DNA of 57,726 nt from an uncultured Bacteroidales bacterium (GTDB lineage Bacteria > Bacteroidota > Bacteroidia > Bacteroidales > P3): NCBI GenBank assembly GCA_905234695.1, contig CAJOHZ010000007.1, forward strand, positions 1 through 57,726, given 5' to 3'. The notes below the pieces were generated by a model. The model saw only the letters and a list, made by a program, of their open reading frames with translations. It did not search any database and had not been told where the DNA came from. The stretch's first letter is position 1, and every line of letters begins with the position of its first letter. The position numbers and the translations under genes were made by a program. Shown piece after piece: positions 49,164 to 57,314 of this stretch.

Positions 49164-49192
49164 TGTAAAACATTTTACTGCCATTCGGCAGT
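49164..49192. promoter_or_regulatory. two small palindromes upstream of the alpha-2-macroglobulin gene
   Basis: GTAAAACATTTTAC (49164-49177, 6-bp arms) is followed at once by ACTGCC ATTC GGCAGT (49177-49192). They sit 14-42 nt before the start codon and could be an operator or a leader hairpin. No -7 element was found for this gene. Confidence 0.4.
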
Positions 49193-49264
49193 TTCTATAC
49201 TAACGGATCGCAGGCTTAAATATTGTACCTCTGCCTACCCTGACGGGACTCCTTGCCGTTCGTA

Positions 49265-49315
49265 CAATAAAAAAAGGATTACTGCAGGAGTAGCGCCACT
49301 GTGCGGCGTGATCCT
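49265..49315 (-). terminator. second terminator downstream of tRNA-Arg
   Basis: The stem AGGATCAC/GTAATCCT (49315-49308 with 49282-49275), an inner GCC/GGC helix and then TTTTTTTATT (49275-49266) form a complete intrinsic terminator on the minus strand, about 80 nt beyond the tRNA. Further small palindromes (ATTGTAC ... GTACAAT, 49222-49268) lie just past it. Confidence 0.65.
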
Positions 49316-49348
49316 GGCCCCTGGCGAGGGCCCGTCTTACAAGACGAA

Positions 49349-49385
49349 TAAAAAAGAGGACTCAAACAAGTTTGGTCCTCTTTTC
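49349..49385 (-). terminator. terminator directly after tRNA-Arg
   Basis: On the minus strand AAGAGGAC pairs with GTCCTCTT around a 13-nt loop and is followed by TTTTTTATT (49354-49347). It starts 10 nt after the tRNA 3' end. The A-run on the other side makes it usable from both strands. Confidence 0.75.
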
Positions 49386-49394
49386 TTCGTCTTG

Positions 49395-49468
49395 TGACTC
49401 CTGCAGGATTCAAACCTGCAACCTTCTGATCCGTAGTCAGATGCTCTATTCAGTTGAGCTAAGGAGCC
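49395..49468 (-). tRNA. tRNA-Arg (anticodon ACG)
   Basis: This 74-nt cloverleaf includes the discriminator base. The acceptor stem GGCTCCT pairs with AGGAGTC (one G-U). The D-arm reads TAGCTCAACTGAATAGAGCA, the anticodon arm TCTGA-CTACGGA-TCAGA carries ACG, and the T-arm GCAGG-TTTGAAT-CCTGC is complete. ACG is read as inosine-containing ICG and decodes CGU, CGC and CGA. CCA is not encoded. The promoter lies just upstream and a terminator follows at once. Confidence 0.95.
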
Positions 49469-49506
49469 ATAATCGCTGACGGGCTGTCTTTCCCTTAAAG
49501 CGAGTG

Positions 49507-49538
49507 CAAAGATACAAACTTTTTTCGATACGTGTCAA
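49507..49538 (-). promoter_or_regulatory. tRNA-Arg promoter (-7 TATCTTTG, -33 TTG)
   Basis: TATCTTTG at 49514-49507 with TTG at 49538-49536 gives a 21-nt gap. Transcription would start about 30 nt before the mature tRNA 5' end. Confidence 0.7.
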
Positions 49539-49614
49539 CTTTTTTTTATCCACCCCTCGGAATACAGCCACAAGACACTAATATCGTGTCCGTTGCGATG
49601 AAATATTTTTTTAC

Positions 49615-50157
49615 CTAAAGCAGGTTGGCAGGGCGACATTTGTACACTTCGCGGTAAAGTAATTCGCGAATTTCCTCGAATTCATCGTCGTCCAATTCGT
49701 ATTTCGACATAATTATCATCGGGACAGTTACTTGGTCTCCGTGATAGGAGGGTTGCAGATAATCTTGCGGATTCTGGAAAAGGCCCATGCTGGCATAGAA
49801 CTCCACCCGATGCTCGGAGGTCTCGTCATGCGGATGCTCGACTTCGAGCACCACCTGCTGGGTCTGCTGCGAAAGGAAATTGAGGAAGACGGCTTTGCCG
49901 AGTCCCTGGTTACGGAGCTCTTCGTCGATGGCGAAATGCTCAATATACACCAAATCGTCGAAAGTCCAGTAGGTCAGGATGCCTACCGGCTCGCCCTGGT
50001 CGCTGCCATTGGTGGCAACCATAAAATGGAATTTACTTTTATCTCTGTACTTCAACTCCCCGAAAGGAGGTCGCTCTTCTTCTGGAAAAGCCGACTCAAA
50101 TAGATCTTTGGCAAAGTGGGGATGGTCGGATTGCGCAAGGTCTGTAAGGGTGATCAT
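49615..50157 (-). CDS. GNAT family N-acetyltransferase
   Basis: About 180 aa from the ATG at 50157 (MITLTDLAQ); an alternative in-frame ATG at 50199 would add 14 residues without similarity to the fold. The sequence shows the acetyl-CoA binding turn ELRNQGLGKAVF and the preceding beta strands (VGILTYWTFDDLVYIEHFAI), plus EVEHPHDETSEHRVEFYASMGLF typical of this Bacteroidota subgroup. The substrate is unknown. It is the last gene of the glycosyltransferase-sigma-OMP transcript. Confidence 0.87.
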   Translation of the reverse strand: MITLTDLAQSDHPHFAKDLFESAFPEEERPPFGELKYRDKSKFHFMVATNGSDQGEPVGILTYWTFDDLVYIEHFAIDEELRNQGLGKAVFLNFLSQQTQQVVLEVEHPHDETSEHRVEFYASMGLFQNPQDYLQPSYHGDQVTVPMIIMSKYELDDDEFEEIRELLYREVYKCRPANLL

Positions 50158-50216
50158 ATCGGTTGGATAAGTGTTGTTTTTCGATGGTATATCTGGCATC
50201 CCGCCACACGACGGGA

Positions 50217-51119
50217 CTACAAGAATTTAAAATTGTTGACGTTGAATCTCACAAATATGATGTGTTGGAGGGCAAAGGCATCCTCTTCGTTGTAGTCGAG
50301 GAACTTGGTCTGGGTATAATAGCAGATGTAGCCCATGTCGATGGTGGCGCCGGAGACCACATATCCGACGGCCAGCGAGCCGAAGCCGCCATAGCCGATG
50401 GTGCCCTGGTTCATATACTCGTAGGTGCCGGTGGTGGAGGTGGGCTCACGACCGCCCCACACATCGAGGATGCTGTAGGTACCGCCCCCGATGGAGATGG
50501 CGTTCTCCAGCACCTTGGTGTTATTGAAGTTAAATCCCAGGTCTATCTCCATATCCAGGCGGGGCGAGAGGGGGACGCGCTTGAGCAGCGCGAAATCGAT
50601 ATGGATGCGCTTCTCGCGCCCGAAGATGTCTCCCGTGACATATTGGTTGCTGCCCAGAATGCCGGTGCCGTTGTTGCTCGACAGCTGGAACTGGCCGGCG
50701 GCGTTGAGCTGGCTGTAGTCGAACCGCAGAAACCACCCCCACATACTGTTATAGTCATAGCGGAACCCCACCCCCAGCTGGTAGGCCAGCTTGTAGTACA
50801 TCTTGGGATATTCGGCCACCTGGAACTCGCCATAGTCGTGTATCGCGCTGGGCGAAATCTCGCCCCGGTCGACGAGGCTGTTCCATATCTGGGTGCCGTA
50901 CAACTCACTGTGCAGGATATTGTCAAGCTTGTTGGGGTTTTCCGGACGGCCACTGTAGAAGTCCGCCTGCTTGTCGTTGGCCACCAGCAAGCCCGCATCC
51001 AAAGTGAGGGCGAGGCCCGAAGGGCGTTTCTCGTAGCCCGAGGGCAACGACCGCTGGGCTTGCAGCGAAGGGGCGGCAAGCAGCAAAGCCAGAAGCAGGA
51101 GGGGCAGCGGGGCGCGCAT
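50217..51119 (-). CDS. predicted outer-membrane beta-barrel protein
   Basis: This 300-aa protein starts at the ATG at 51119; an in-frame TTG at 51137 overlapping the sigma gene is less likely. It has a clear signal peptide (APLPLLLLALLLAAPSLQAQ). The mature chain has alternating aromatic and polar strands (LAYQLGVGFRYDYNSMWGWF, FLRFDYSQLN, VRFNVNNFKFL), ending in phenylalanine-leucine as barrels often do. I recognise no named family. It follows the ECF sigma gene, so it may be that factor's target or partner, but this is inferred only from position. Confidence 0.82.
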   Translation of the reverse strand: MRAPLPLLLLALLLAAPSLQAQRSLPSGYEKRPSGLALTLDAGLLVANDKQADFYSGRPENPNKLDNILHSELYGTQIWNSLVDRGEISPSAIHDYGEFQVAEYPKMYYKLAYQLGVGFRYDYNSMWGWFLRFDYSQLNAAGQFQLSSNNGTGILGSNQYVTGDIFGREKRIHIDFALLKRVPLSPRLDMEIDLGFNFNNTKVLENAISIGGGTYSILDVWGGREPTSTTGTYEYMNQGTIGYGGFGSLAVGYVVSGATIDMGYICYYTQTKFLDYNEEDAFALQHIIFVRFNVNNFKFL

Positions 51120-51133
51120 GACGGGGTGACGTT

Positions 51134-51739
51134 TCAAAGCGAGGCGTGTTGGGTCTTGATAATCTCGGCCAGGAGCATCCGTGCACGGCGCAGCTGTATT
51201 TTGACAGTCCCGAGCGGCAAGTGCAGCTTCTCGGCAATCTCCTCGTAGGAGAGCTCCTCGAAATAGCGCATTTTGACGATCCGCTTGTAACGGGGCTTCA
51301 GCTGCTCCACCACCTCGCGCAGCAGGACGGTACGCTGCTCGCCAATCATCGCCTCCTCGGGATTGGGACTGTCGGAGGGCAGCGGGTATTCGTACTGGTC
51401 GTCCTCGTTGCGGACCGAGATGTTGTTGAGGGACACCACCTCCATGTGCTGGCGGCGGATGTAGTCGATACCGCTGTTGGAGGCAATGGAGAAGAGCCAG
51501 GTGCTGAACGTGTTCTGCGGCGTATAGGTGTGCAACTGGCAGAAAGCCTTGCCAAAAGTCTCGATGGTGAGGTCGTCGGCATCCACCGGACTGTGGGTCA
51601 TGCGCAGCAGCATCAGGTATATCGGCTCACGATAGAAGCGCATCAAATCGGCATAAGCTCGCTGATCCCCCTTGTCGCGGGCAGCGAGCACCAGACGGTA
51701 GTCTCGGACGGCCTTTTCGTTTTGTAAGATGGCTTCCAT
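51134..51739 (-). CDS. ECF-family RNA polymerase sigma factor
   Basis: This 201-aa sigma-70 family factor has region 2 (about 25-95, YADLMRFYREPIYLMLLRM ... DADDLTIETFGKAF ... FSTWLFSIASNSGIDYIRR, given in parts) and region 4 (about 135-190, VVEQLKPRYKRIVKMRYF ... SYEEIAEKLHLPLGTVK). The spacer between the regions is acidic. There is no adjacent anti-sigma gene of FecR type, so this is not the usual starch-utilisation pair. It resembles a widely conserved ECF factor of the phylum. It lies 6 nt after the glycosyltransferase gene and just before the outer-membrane protein gene. Confidence 0.93.
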   Translation of the reverse strand: MEAILQNEKAVRDYRLVLAARDKGDQRAYADLMRFYREPIYLMLLRMTHSPVDADDLTIETFGKAFCQLHTYTPQNTFSTWLFSIASNSGIDYIRRQHMEVVSLNNISVRNEDDQYEYPLPSDSPNPEEAMIGEQRTVLLREVVEQLKPRYKRIVKMRYFEELSYEEIAEKLHLPLGTVKIQLRRARMLLAEIIKTQHASL

Positions 51740-51745
51740 TGGCAG

Positions 51746-52897
51746 CTATTTTTTCCTATGTAACGGAGAAAAGGATAAAATAGTATTTGCCAACAAAAAA
51801 TAAATTTCAAAGAGGGGGGAGAGAATATAGACCGCAGGGCGTACATCCAGCCGTCGGGTGGACTGCGCCATGCAGACCATCTGCCACGCCAGTTTCACGA
51901 CCAGCAATGCTGCCAACAACTCCCACGGGAAGGTGCCCGCCGCCAACAGCAACGCCCCTGTAAGGTAGAAAAGGAAGACGTTGAGCGGCCGAATCATCCG
52001 CCGCAATTTGAGGCCGAACTTGTAGTACCGGTGCGTGCGGGTGCGGTGCAGGCGCAGCTCCCGCCAGTCGTGGAGGGTGGGCTGCGGCGCCGCCATGGTG
52101 AACGACGAGGGGGTCAGCACCAGCGCGGTGTTGTGCTTGCGGCAGTTCTGGTTGACAAACATATCGTCCGCCCCGTCGGGTTCGTGGTAGTGGTAGATAA
52201 AGCCATTGTTGTTGAGGAAAAGGCTGCGGCGATAGCTGAGGTTACGGCCGTTGCCTGTGAAGGGGCGGTGCAGCGAGGCCGCCGCCAGATACTCGGTGCT
52301 ATAGTCCAGATTGTCGTACTGCTGCAGCCAGTTGAAGAGCGAGGCCTTGGGGCGGATGCCGCAATAGCCCAGCACAATGTCGATATGGCGATGGACATAG
52401 CCCGCCACCATCTCGCGAATCCAGCAGAAGCGCTCCTGGTCTTTGGGCATGCAGTCGGGGTCGGCCAGCAGCAGGATGTCGTTCTTGGCCGACCGGATGC
52501 CGATGGAGAGGGGATATTTCTTCCCCTGGAAGCCGTTGACATCGTCGCGGAAGGTCACAACCTTCAGGTGTTTGTAATTCTCCGAGAGCACCTGCAGGAC
52601 GAACTTGGTGTCGTCGTGCGACAGGTAGTCCACCACCACCACCTCGAAGTCGGGGTAGTCCTGTTCCAACAGATACAGCAGGTTGGCCCGCAGCCACTCG
52701 CCGTCGTTCTGCGCGGTCAGCACCACCGACACGGGCGGAAGTTCCTCGGACGGCTCCTTGGCCACCGGGGTCCTGCGGTAGCGGCCCACCCGGAGATAGA
52801 CCAGGCCGTAATAGAGGCACAAAAGAATCAGACTCACCGCCAGCACCGCTACCAGCACCTGCGTGTAAAGGTCTGAAAGTAGATAGGTAAAATCCAT
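51746..52897 (-). CDS. membrane-anchored family 2 glycosyltransferase
   Basis: This 383-aa protein has one N-terminal membrane helix (VLVAVLAVSLILLCLYYGLVY) and a GT2 (GT-A fold) domain. The domain shows PPVSVVLTAQND, the DPDC metal-binding motif (LLLADPDCMP), an ADDMF acceptor region and a WRELRLHRTRTHRY stretch in the Q/RxxRW position. Two C-terminal membrane segments follow. It acts at the inner-membrane face on an unknown glycan. First gene of the four-gene minus-strand operon, with a -7 element at 52928-52921. Confidence 0.9.
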   Translation of the reverse strand: MDFTYLLSDLYTQVLVAVLAVSLILLCLYYGLVYLRVGRYRRTPVAKEPSEELPPVSVVLTAQNDGEWLRANLLYLLEQDYPDFEVVVVDYLSHDDTKFVLQVLSENYKHLKVVTFRDDVNGFQGKKYPLSIGIRSAKNDILLLADPDCMPKDQERFCWIREMVAGYVHRHIDIVLGYCGIRPKASLFNWLQQYDNLDYSTEYLAAASLHRPFTGNGRNLSYRRSLFLNNNGFIYHYHEPDGADDMFVNQNCRKHNTALVLTPSSFTMAAPQPTLHDWRELRLHRTRTHRYYKFGLKLRRMIRPLNVFLFYLTGALLLAAGTFPWELLAALLVVKLAWQMVCMAQSTRRLDVRPAVYILSPLFEIYFLLANTILSFSPLHRKK

Positions 52898-52920
52898 TGT
52901 CCGAACAATTATTCAAGGTG

Positions 52921-52928
52921 CAAAAATA
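52921..52928 (-). promoter_or_regulatory. promoter -7 element of the glycosyltransferase operon
   Basis: TATTTTTG on the minus strand lies 24 nt upstream of the ATG at 52897. It shares the spacer with the divergent tgt promoter. Confidence 0.6.
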
Positions 52929-52951
52929 GTCATTATTTTCAAATATTTTCG

Positions 52952-52959
52952 TATCTTTG
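52952..52959 (+). promoter_or_regulatory. promoter -7 element of tgt
   Basis: TATCTTTG on the plus strand. The expected transcription start near 52966 gives a leader of about 106 nt before the ATG at 53072. Confidence 0.65.
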
Positions 52960-53071
52960 CACCACGAAATATCAACCACTTGTTCATAACTTCCCCGAGG
53001 GATTCTCTGAACGGTTGATAATTAACCCCCTTCCCCCCACCCTGCCCCTTCCGGCCGAAACGCACCCGCCC

Positions 53072-54202
53072 ATGACATTCGACATCCTCAGAGAAGACCC
53101 CTGCAGCCAAGCCCGCGCCGGCGTCATCGCCACCGACCACGGCGACATCCCCACCCCCATCTTCATGCCCGTGGGCACCGCCGGCAGCGTCAAGGCGGTC
53201 CACCAACGCGAGCTGCGTGAGGACATCGACGCCAAGATTATCCTCGGCAACACCTACCACCTCTATCTCCGTCCCGGCATGGACATCCTGCGGGCCGCCG
53301 GCGGCCTGCACGGCTTCAACGGGTGGGAGCGCCCCCTGCTGACCGACAGCGGAGGCTTCCAGGTATTCTCCCTCGCCGACAGCCGCAAAATCAAGGAGGA
53401 GGGCTGCACCTTCCGCTCCCATATCGACGGCAGCAAGCACCTTTTCACCCCCGAGAACGTGATGGACATCCAGCGCGTCATCGGAGCCGACATCATCATG
53501 GCCTTCGACGAATGCGCCCCCGGCGAAGCCGACTACCGCTACGCCAAGCAGTCGATGGAGCTGACCCACCGCTGGCTCGACCGCTGCCTTGTGCGCTTCG
53601 GCGAGACCGAACCCCTCTATGGCTACCGCCAGAGCCTTTTCCCCATCGTGCAGGGCTGCAAATACCCCGACCTGCGGCGCCAGTCGGCCGAATACATCGC
53701 CTCCAAGGGGGCCGACGGCAACGCCATCGGCGGCCTCGCCGTCGGCGAGCCCACCGAGACCATGTACGAGATGATTGAGGTGGTCAACGGCATCCTGCCC
53801 AAGGACCGCCCCCGCTACCTCATGGGCGTCGGCACCCCCGCCAACATCCTCGAGGCCATCGAGCGGGGCGTGGACATGTTCGACTGCGTGATGCCCACCC
53901 GCAACGGCCGCAACGGGCTCCTCTTCACCGCCCACGGCACCATCAATATCAAGAACAAGAAATGGGAGGACTGCTTCGAGCCCATCGACCCCGAAAGCAG
54001 CGCCGAGTGCGACCGTGTCTACACGCTGGCCTACCTGCACCACCTCATCCGTGCGGAAGAGATTCTGGGGCTGCAGATATGCTCCATCCACAACCTCGCC
54101 TTCTACCTCTGGCTGGTGCGCACCGCCCGCCAGCATATCCTCGACGGCGACTACACCGCCTGGAAGGCCCGCCTCCTCCCCGACCTGGCCCGACGCCTGT
54201 AA
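53072..54202 (+). CDS. tgt: queuine/preQ1 tRNA-guanine transglycosylase
   Basis: This enzyme exchanges guanine 34 for the queuosine precursor in tRNAs with GUN anticodons. The ATG at 53072 (MTFDILREDP) gives 376 aa, the family size; the frame is open further upstream to 53015 but those residues are proline-rich and unlike Tgt. Seen: DSGGFQVFSL (catalytic Asp region), FDECAPGEADYRY, GGLAVGEP, GVGTPANILEAIERGVDMFDC with PTRNGRNG. The usual zinc cluster CxCxxC is not present: the site reads SSAECDRVYTLAYLHHL, although the histidine in CSIHN is kept. Related enzymes of this phylum may share this. Convergent with alaS. Confidence 0.95.
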   Translation: MTFDILREDPCSQARAGVIATDHGDIPTPIFMPVGTAGSVKAVHQRELREDIDAKIILGNTYHLYLRPGMDILRAAGGLHGFNGWERPLLTDSGGFQVFSLADSRKIKEEGCTFRSHIDGSKHLFTPENVMDIQRVIGADIIMAFDECAPGEADYRYAKQSMELTHRWLDRCLVRFGETEPLYGYRQSLFPIVQGCKYPDLRRQSAEYIASKGADGNAIGGLAVGEPTETMYEMIEVVNGILPKDRPRYLMGVGTPANILEAIERGVDMFDCVMPTRNGRNGLLFTAHGTINIKNKKWEDCFEPIDPESSAECDRVYTLAYLHHLIRAEEILGLQICSIHNLAFYLWLVRTARQHILDGDYTAWKARLLPDLARRL

Positions 54203-54207
54203 ACAAA

Positions 54208-54233
54208 CGGGGACGCCTCGAAAGGCATCCCCG
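54208..54233. terminator. shared terminator hairpin between convergent tgt and alaS
   Basis: The strong stem CGGGGAcGCCT CGAA AGGCaTCCCCG has a 4-nt loop. On the minus strand it is followed by GTTTGTTT, so it suits alaS best, but it can serve both genes. Confidence 0.75.
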
Positions 54234-54260
54234 CATTAGTTCACATTCCTGTAAAAAGAA

Positions 54261-56891
54261 TTACACCTGTTCGGCAGCGACACGCATAGCGGCGTCGAGG
54301 CCGCCGAGGTCTTTGCCGCCGGCAGTGGCGTAGGCCGGCTGTCCGCCGCCGCCGCCCTGCATCTCCTTGCCCGCCGTGCGGACAATGGTGCCGGCGTTCT
54401 TTCCGGCATCCACGCGGTTCTGCCCGAGGCATACCAGCAGGGTCGGCTTGTCGCCGAAGGTGCTTCCGAGGATGACCGCCATGTCGGGGTGATGGGCACG
54501 CAAGTCGAGCATGGCATCCTTCAGCTGGCCGAGGTCGCCGTCGCACCGCTGCACCAGCAGCGGGTTCTGCTCCAGCTGCCGTCCGAGGTCACGGCAGAAA
54601 GCCGCGGCCTGCTCCTTGCGGAACTGCTCCATCTGGGTGCGGAGGGCGGCATTGTCGTCCTGCAGTTTCTGCACCGCCGCCACCAAGTCTTTGGGGTTCT
54701 TCAGCAGCTCCTTGATGCCGTCGAGCTGGTCCTGCATCTGGTCGCCGTACTGTTCGGCGGCGGCCGCCGTCACGGCTTCGATGCGGCGCATCCCCGCGGC
54801 CACGGCGCCCTCGCTGACGATGCGGAAGGAGCCGATACGGCCGGTATTGGCGATATGGGTGCCGCCACAGAGCTCAATGCTTTCGCCGAACTTGACCACG
54901 CGCACCTCCTCGCCGTATTTCTCGCCGAAGAGGGCCATGGCACCGAGTTCGCGGGCCTCGGCGATGGGCATGTGGCGATGCTCCTCCAGCGCGATGGCGC
55001 GCCGGATGTCGACATTCACCTGCCGCTCCACCTCGCGGATTTCCTCGTGGGTGAGCTTGGAGAAATGCGAGAAGTCGAACCGCAGCCGCTGGTCATCGAC
55101 ACTGGAGCCCTTCTGCTCGACATGGGTGCCAAGGACGTTGCGCAGGGCCTTGTGCAGCAGATGCGTGGCGCTGTGGTTGCACTGGATGGCCGTCCGGCGC
55201 AGTCCGTCCACCTCCGCCTTGAGGGTGATGTCCGCCATTGGGCATTGCATATTGAGGCGTGAGAAATCATCTGCATTGACGATATGCACCGTCAGCCCGT
55301 TCTCCTTCTTGGTGTCCACTATTCTCAATGTCACATTTTCAAACTTCAACACCCCGGTGTCGCCCACCTGTCCGCCGCTCTCGCCGTAGAACGGCGTGCG
55401 GTCGAGCACCAGCTGGTAAAACTCCTTGTCTTTGACCTTGACATGGCGGTAGCGCACAATGCGGGCATCGGCCACAAGGGTGTCGTACCCCACAAATTCC
55501 TGACCCACGCCGGGCAGCAGCTCCACCCAGTCGTCATTCTCGACTGCCGCGGCGGCACGCGAGCGGTTCTTCTGCTCGTCAAGGCCGCGCTGGAAGCCCT
55601 CCATGTCGACCTTGTAGCCCTTCTCGGCGGCCATCAGCTGCGTGAGGTCCACCGGGAAGCCGTAGGTGTCGAAAAGCTCAAAGGCAAAGGCACCGTCAAT
55701 CACGTTTTCACCCTTCACCTTAGACTTCTCACCCGACACATATTCCTCGAAGCGGTTGATGCCGTTGGCAAGCGTCTTGAGGAACGACTGTTCCTCCTCC
55801 AGGATAATGCGGCAGATGAGGTCGCGGCTCTTCTCCAACTCGGCATATTGACGGCCCATCTGGGCCACCAGCGTGTCGACCAAGCCATGGATGAAAGGCT
55901 GCTTGAAACCGAGGAAGGTGTAGCCATAGCGCACGGCACGGCGCAGGATGCGGCGGATGACATACCCCGCCTTGGCATTGGAAGGCAACTGCCCGTCGGC
56001 GATGCTGAAGCTGACGGCCCGCAGGTGGTCGGCGATGACGCGCATGGCGACATCGGCCTTCTCGTCGGCCCCATAGGTAAGGCCCGCCCGGCGGGCAATC
56101 TCCTGAATCAGGGGCTGGAAGACATCCGTGTCGTAGTTGGACTGCTTGCCCTGCATCACCATGCAGAGGCGCTCGAAGCCCATGCCCGTGTCGATATGCT
56201 TGGCCTTCAAGGGTTCCAAAGTACCATTGGCCAGACGGTTGTACTGCATGAATACGAGGTTCCATATCTCGATGACCAGCGGGTTGTCCTTGTTGACCAA
56301 CTCGCGTCCCGGCACCTGGGCCTTGGCGGCCTCGTCGCGCAGGTCGATATGGATTTCGCTGCAGGGGCCGCAGGGACCCTGCTCGCCCATCTCCCAGAAG
56401 TTGTCCTTGCGCGATCCGCACAGGATGCGGCTCTCGTCGATATGGGCTTTCCAGAAGTCGTAGGCCTCGGTGTCCATGCCCAGCCCGTCGCGCTCGTCGC
56501 CGCCGAAGACGGTGACATAGAGCTTCGCCTTGTCAATGTGCATCACCTCGGTGAGGAACTCCCAAGCGTAGGCGATGGCCTCCTTCTTAAAATAATCCCC
56601 GAAACTCCAATTTCCCAGCATCTCGAACATGGTGTGGTGGTAGGTATCGTGGCCCACCTCTTCGAGGTCGTTGTGCTTACCGCTGACACGCAGACACTTC
56701 TGTGCGTCGCTCACCCTCGGATAGGGGGCGGCGGCATTGCCCAGGAAAATATCCTTGAACTGGTTCATGCCGGCGTTGGTGAACATCAAAGTGGGGTCGT
56801 TCTTCACCACCATCGGGGCACTGGGGACGATGTGGTGGCCCTTGCTCTCGAAGAAATCGAGGAAAGCCTGTCGTATTTCGTTAGAAGTCAT
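54261..56891 (-). CDS. alaS: alanine-tRNA ligase
   Basis: This enzyme charges tRNA-Ala. The full-length 876-aa sequence has the class II catalytic core from TSNEIRQAFLDFFESKGH through MFTNAGMNQFKD and HTMFEMLGNWSFGDYF. The tRNA-recognition helices follow, then the editing domain with zinc ligands (HSATHLLHKAL ... CGGTH). The C-terminal DHHA1 domain is glycine-rich (GGGGGQPAYATAGG). Nothing is missing. It lies 19 nt downstream of the GroES-like gene and is probably cotranscribed with it. Confidence 0.97.
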   Translation of the reverse strand: MTSNEIRQAFLDFFESKGHHIVPSAPMVVKNDPTLMFTNAGMNQFKDIFLGNAAAPYPRVSDAQKCLRVSGKHNDLEEVGHDTYHHTMFEMLGNWSFGDYFKKEAIAYAWEFLTEVMHIDKAKLYVTVFGGDERDGLGMDTEAYDFWKAHIDESRILCGSRKDNFWEMGEQGPCGPCSEIHIDLRDEAAKAQVPGRELVNKDNPLVIEIWNLVFMQYNRLANGTLEPLKAKHIDTGMGFERLCMVMQGKQSNYDTDVFQPLIQEIARRAGLTYGADEKADVAMRVIADHLRAVSFSIADGQLPSNAKAGYVIRRILRRAVRYGYTFLGFKQPFIHGLVDTLVAQMGRQYAELEKSRDLICRIILEEEQSFLKTLANGINRFEEYVSGEKSKVKGENVIDGAFAFELFDTYGFPVDLTQLMAAEKGYKVDMEGFQRGLDEQKNRSRAAAAVENDDWVELLPGVGQEFVGYDTLVADARIVRYRHVKVKDKEFYQLVLDRTPFYGESGGQVGDTGVLKFENVTLRIVDTKKENGLTVHIVNADDFSRLNMQCPMADITLKAEVDGLRRTAIQCNHSATHLLHKALRNVLGTHVEQKGSSVDDQRLRFDFSHFSKLTHEEIREVERQVNVDIRRAIALEEHRHMPIAEARELGAMALFGEKYGEEVRVVKFGESIELCGGTHIANTGRIGSFRIVSEGAVAAGMRRIEAVTAAAAEQYGDQMQDQLDGIKELLKNPKDLVAAVQKLQDDNAALRTQMEQFRKEQAAAFCRDLGRQLEQNPLLVQRCDGDLGQLKDAMLDLRAHHPDMAVILGSTFGDKPTLLVCLGQNRVDAGKNAGTIVRTAGKEMQGGGGGQPAYATAGGKDLGGLDAAMRVAAEQV

Positions 56892-56910
56892 ATCTTGAAT
56901 GCTTGATTTC

Positions 56911-57267
56911 TTAAAACTCCTCGCGTTTGACCATCAGGATGGCGTTCTGCGGGACGATGAAGTATTTCTCACCGTGGTACTTGATTTCGACGGCGTTTTT
57001 CTGGAGGAACACCGCCAGGTCGCCGGCCCGCACCTGCAGGGGCAGGTAGCGGCCTTCGCTTCGGCGCTGGTTCCACACCTCGCCCTCCTCCATGTCGGGC
57101 AGCGGGTAGCCGGGGCCGCATTTAAGTATGTAGCCCGTCTGCACCTGTTCCTTGTCTTGGTAGCCGGCGGGCAGATAGAGGCCGCTTTTGGTGCGGTCGG
57201 TAGCATCGGTGGGTTTTATCAACACTCTGTCACCCACAATAATGATATTATCAAGCTGTGTCGTCAT
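56911..57267 (-). CDS. GroES-like (Cpn10 fold) protein
   Basis: This 118-aa protein is read from the ATG at 57267; the frame is open to 57288, but that lies within the promoter. The Cpn10 fold is seen in NIIIVGDRVLIKPTDAT, KSGLYLPAG, GYILKCGPGYPL and AGDLAVFLQKNAVEIKYHGEKYFIVPQNAIL. It is longer than GroES (about 95 aa) because of an insert (about 60-85, PDMEEGEVWNQRRSEGRY), and no groEL is next to it. It is therefore likely a co-chaperonin paralogue, not the main GroES. It precedes alaS. Confidence 0.85.
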   Translation of the reverse strand: MTTQLDNIIIVGDRVLIKPTDATDRTKSGLYLPAGYQDKEQVQTGYILKCGPGYPLPDMEEGEVWNQRRSEGRYLPLQVRAGDLAVFLQKNAVEIKYHGEKYFIVPQNAILMVKREEF

Positions 57268-57285
57268 AGCGATGATTTGAATGTG

Positions 57286-57293
57286 CAAAAATA
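57286..57293 (-). promoter_or_regulatory. promoter -7 element of the GroES-like/alaS transcript
   Basis: TATTTTTG on the minus strand (57293-57286), 19 nt before the ATG at 57267. This placement rules out the longer reading from 57288. Confidence 0.65.
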
Positions 57294-57314
57294 CAAAAAA
57301 AACTGGATAGTTTT

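Noticed and set aside
49261..49420. Integration (att) site at the tRNA-Arg 3' end
   Set aside because: The repeated tRNA segment is inverted, not direct, only 10 nt long, and no integrase or island border is present.
52913..54136. Minus-strand frame of 407 codons opposite tgt
   Set aside because: It is a shadow of the strongly conserved Tgt sequence, with Gly/Ala/Val/His-rich low-information residues.
55284..56906. Plus-strand frame of 540 codons opposite alaS
   Set aside because: It is antisense to the catalytic core of AlaRS and has no recognisable domain.
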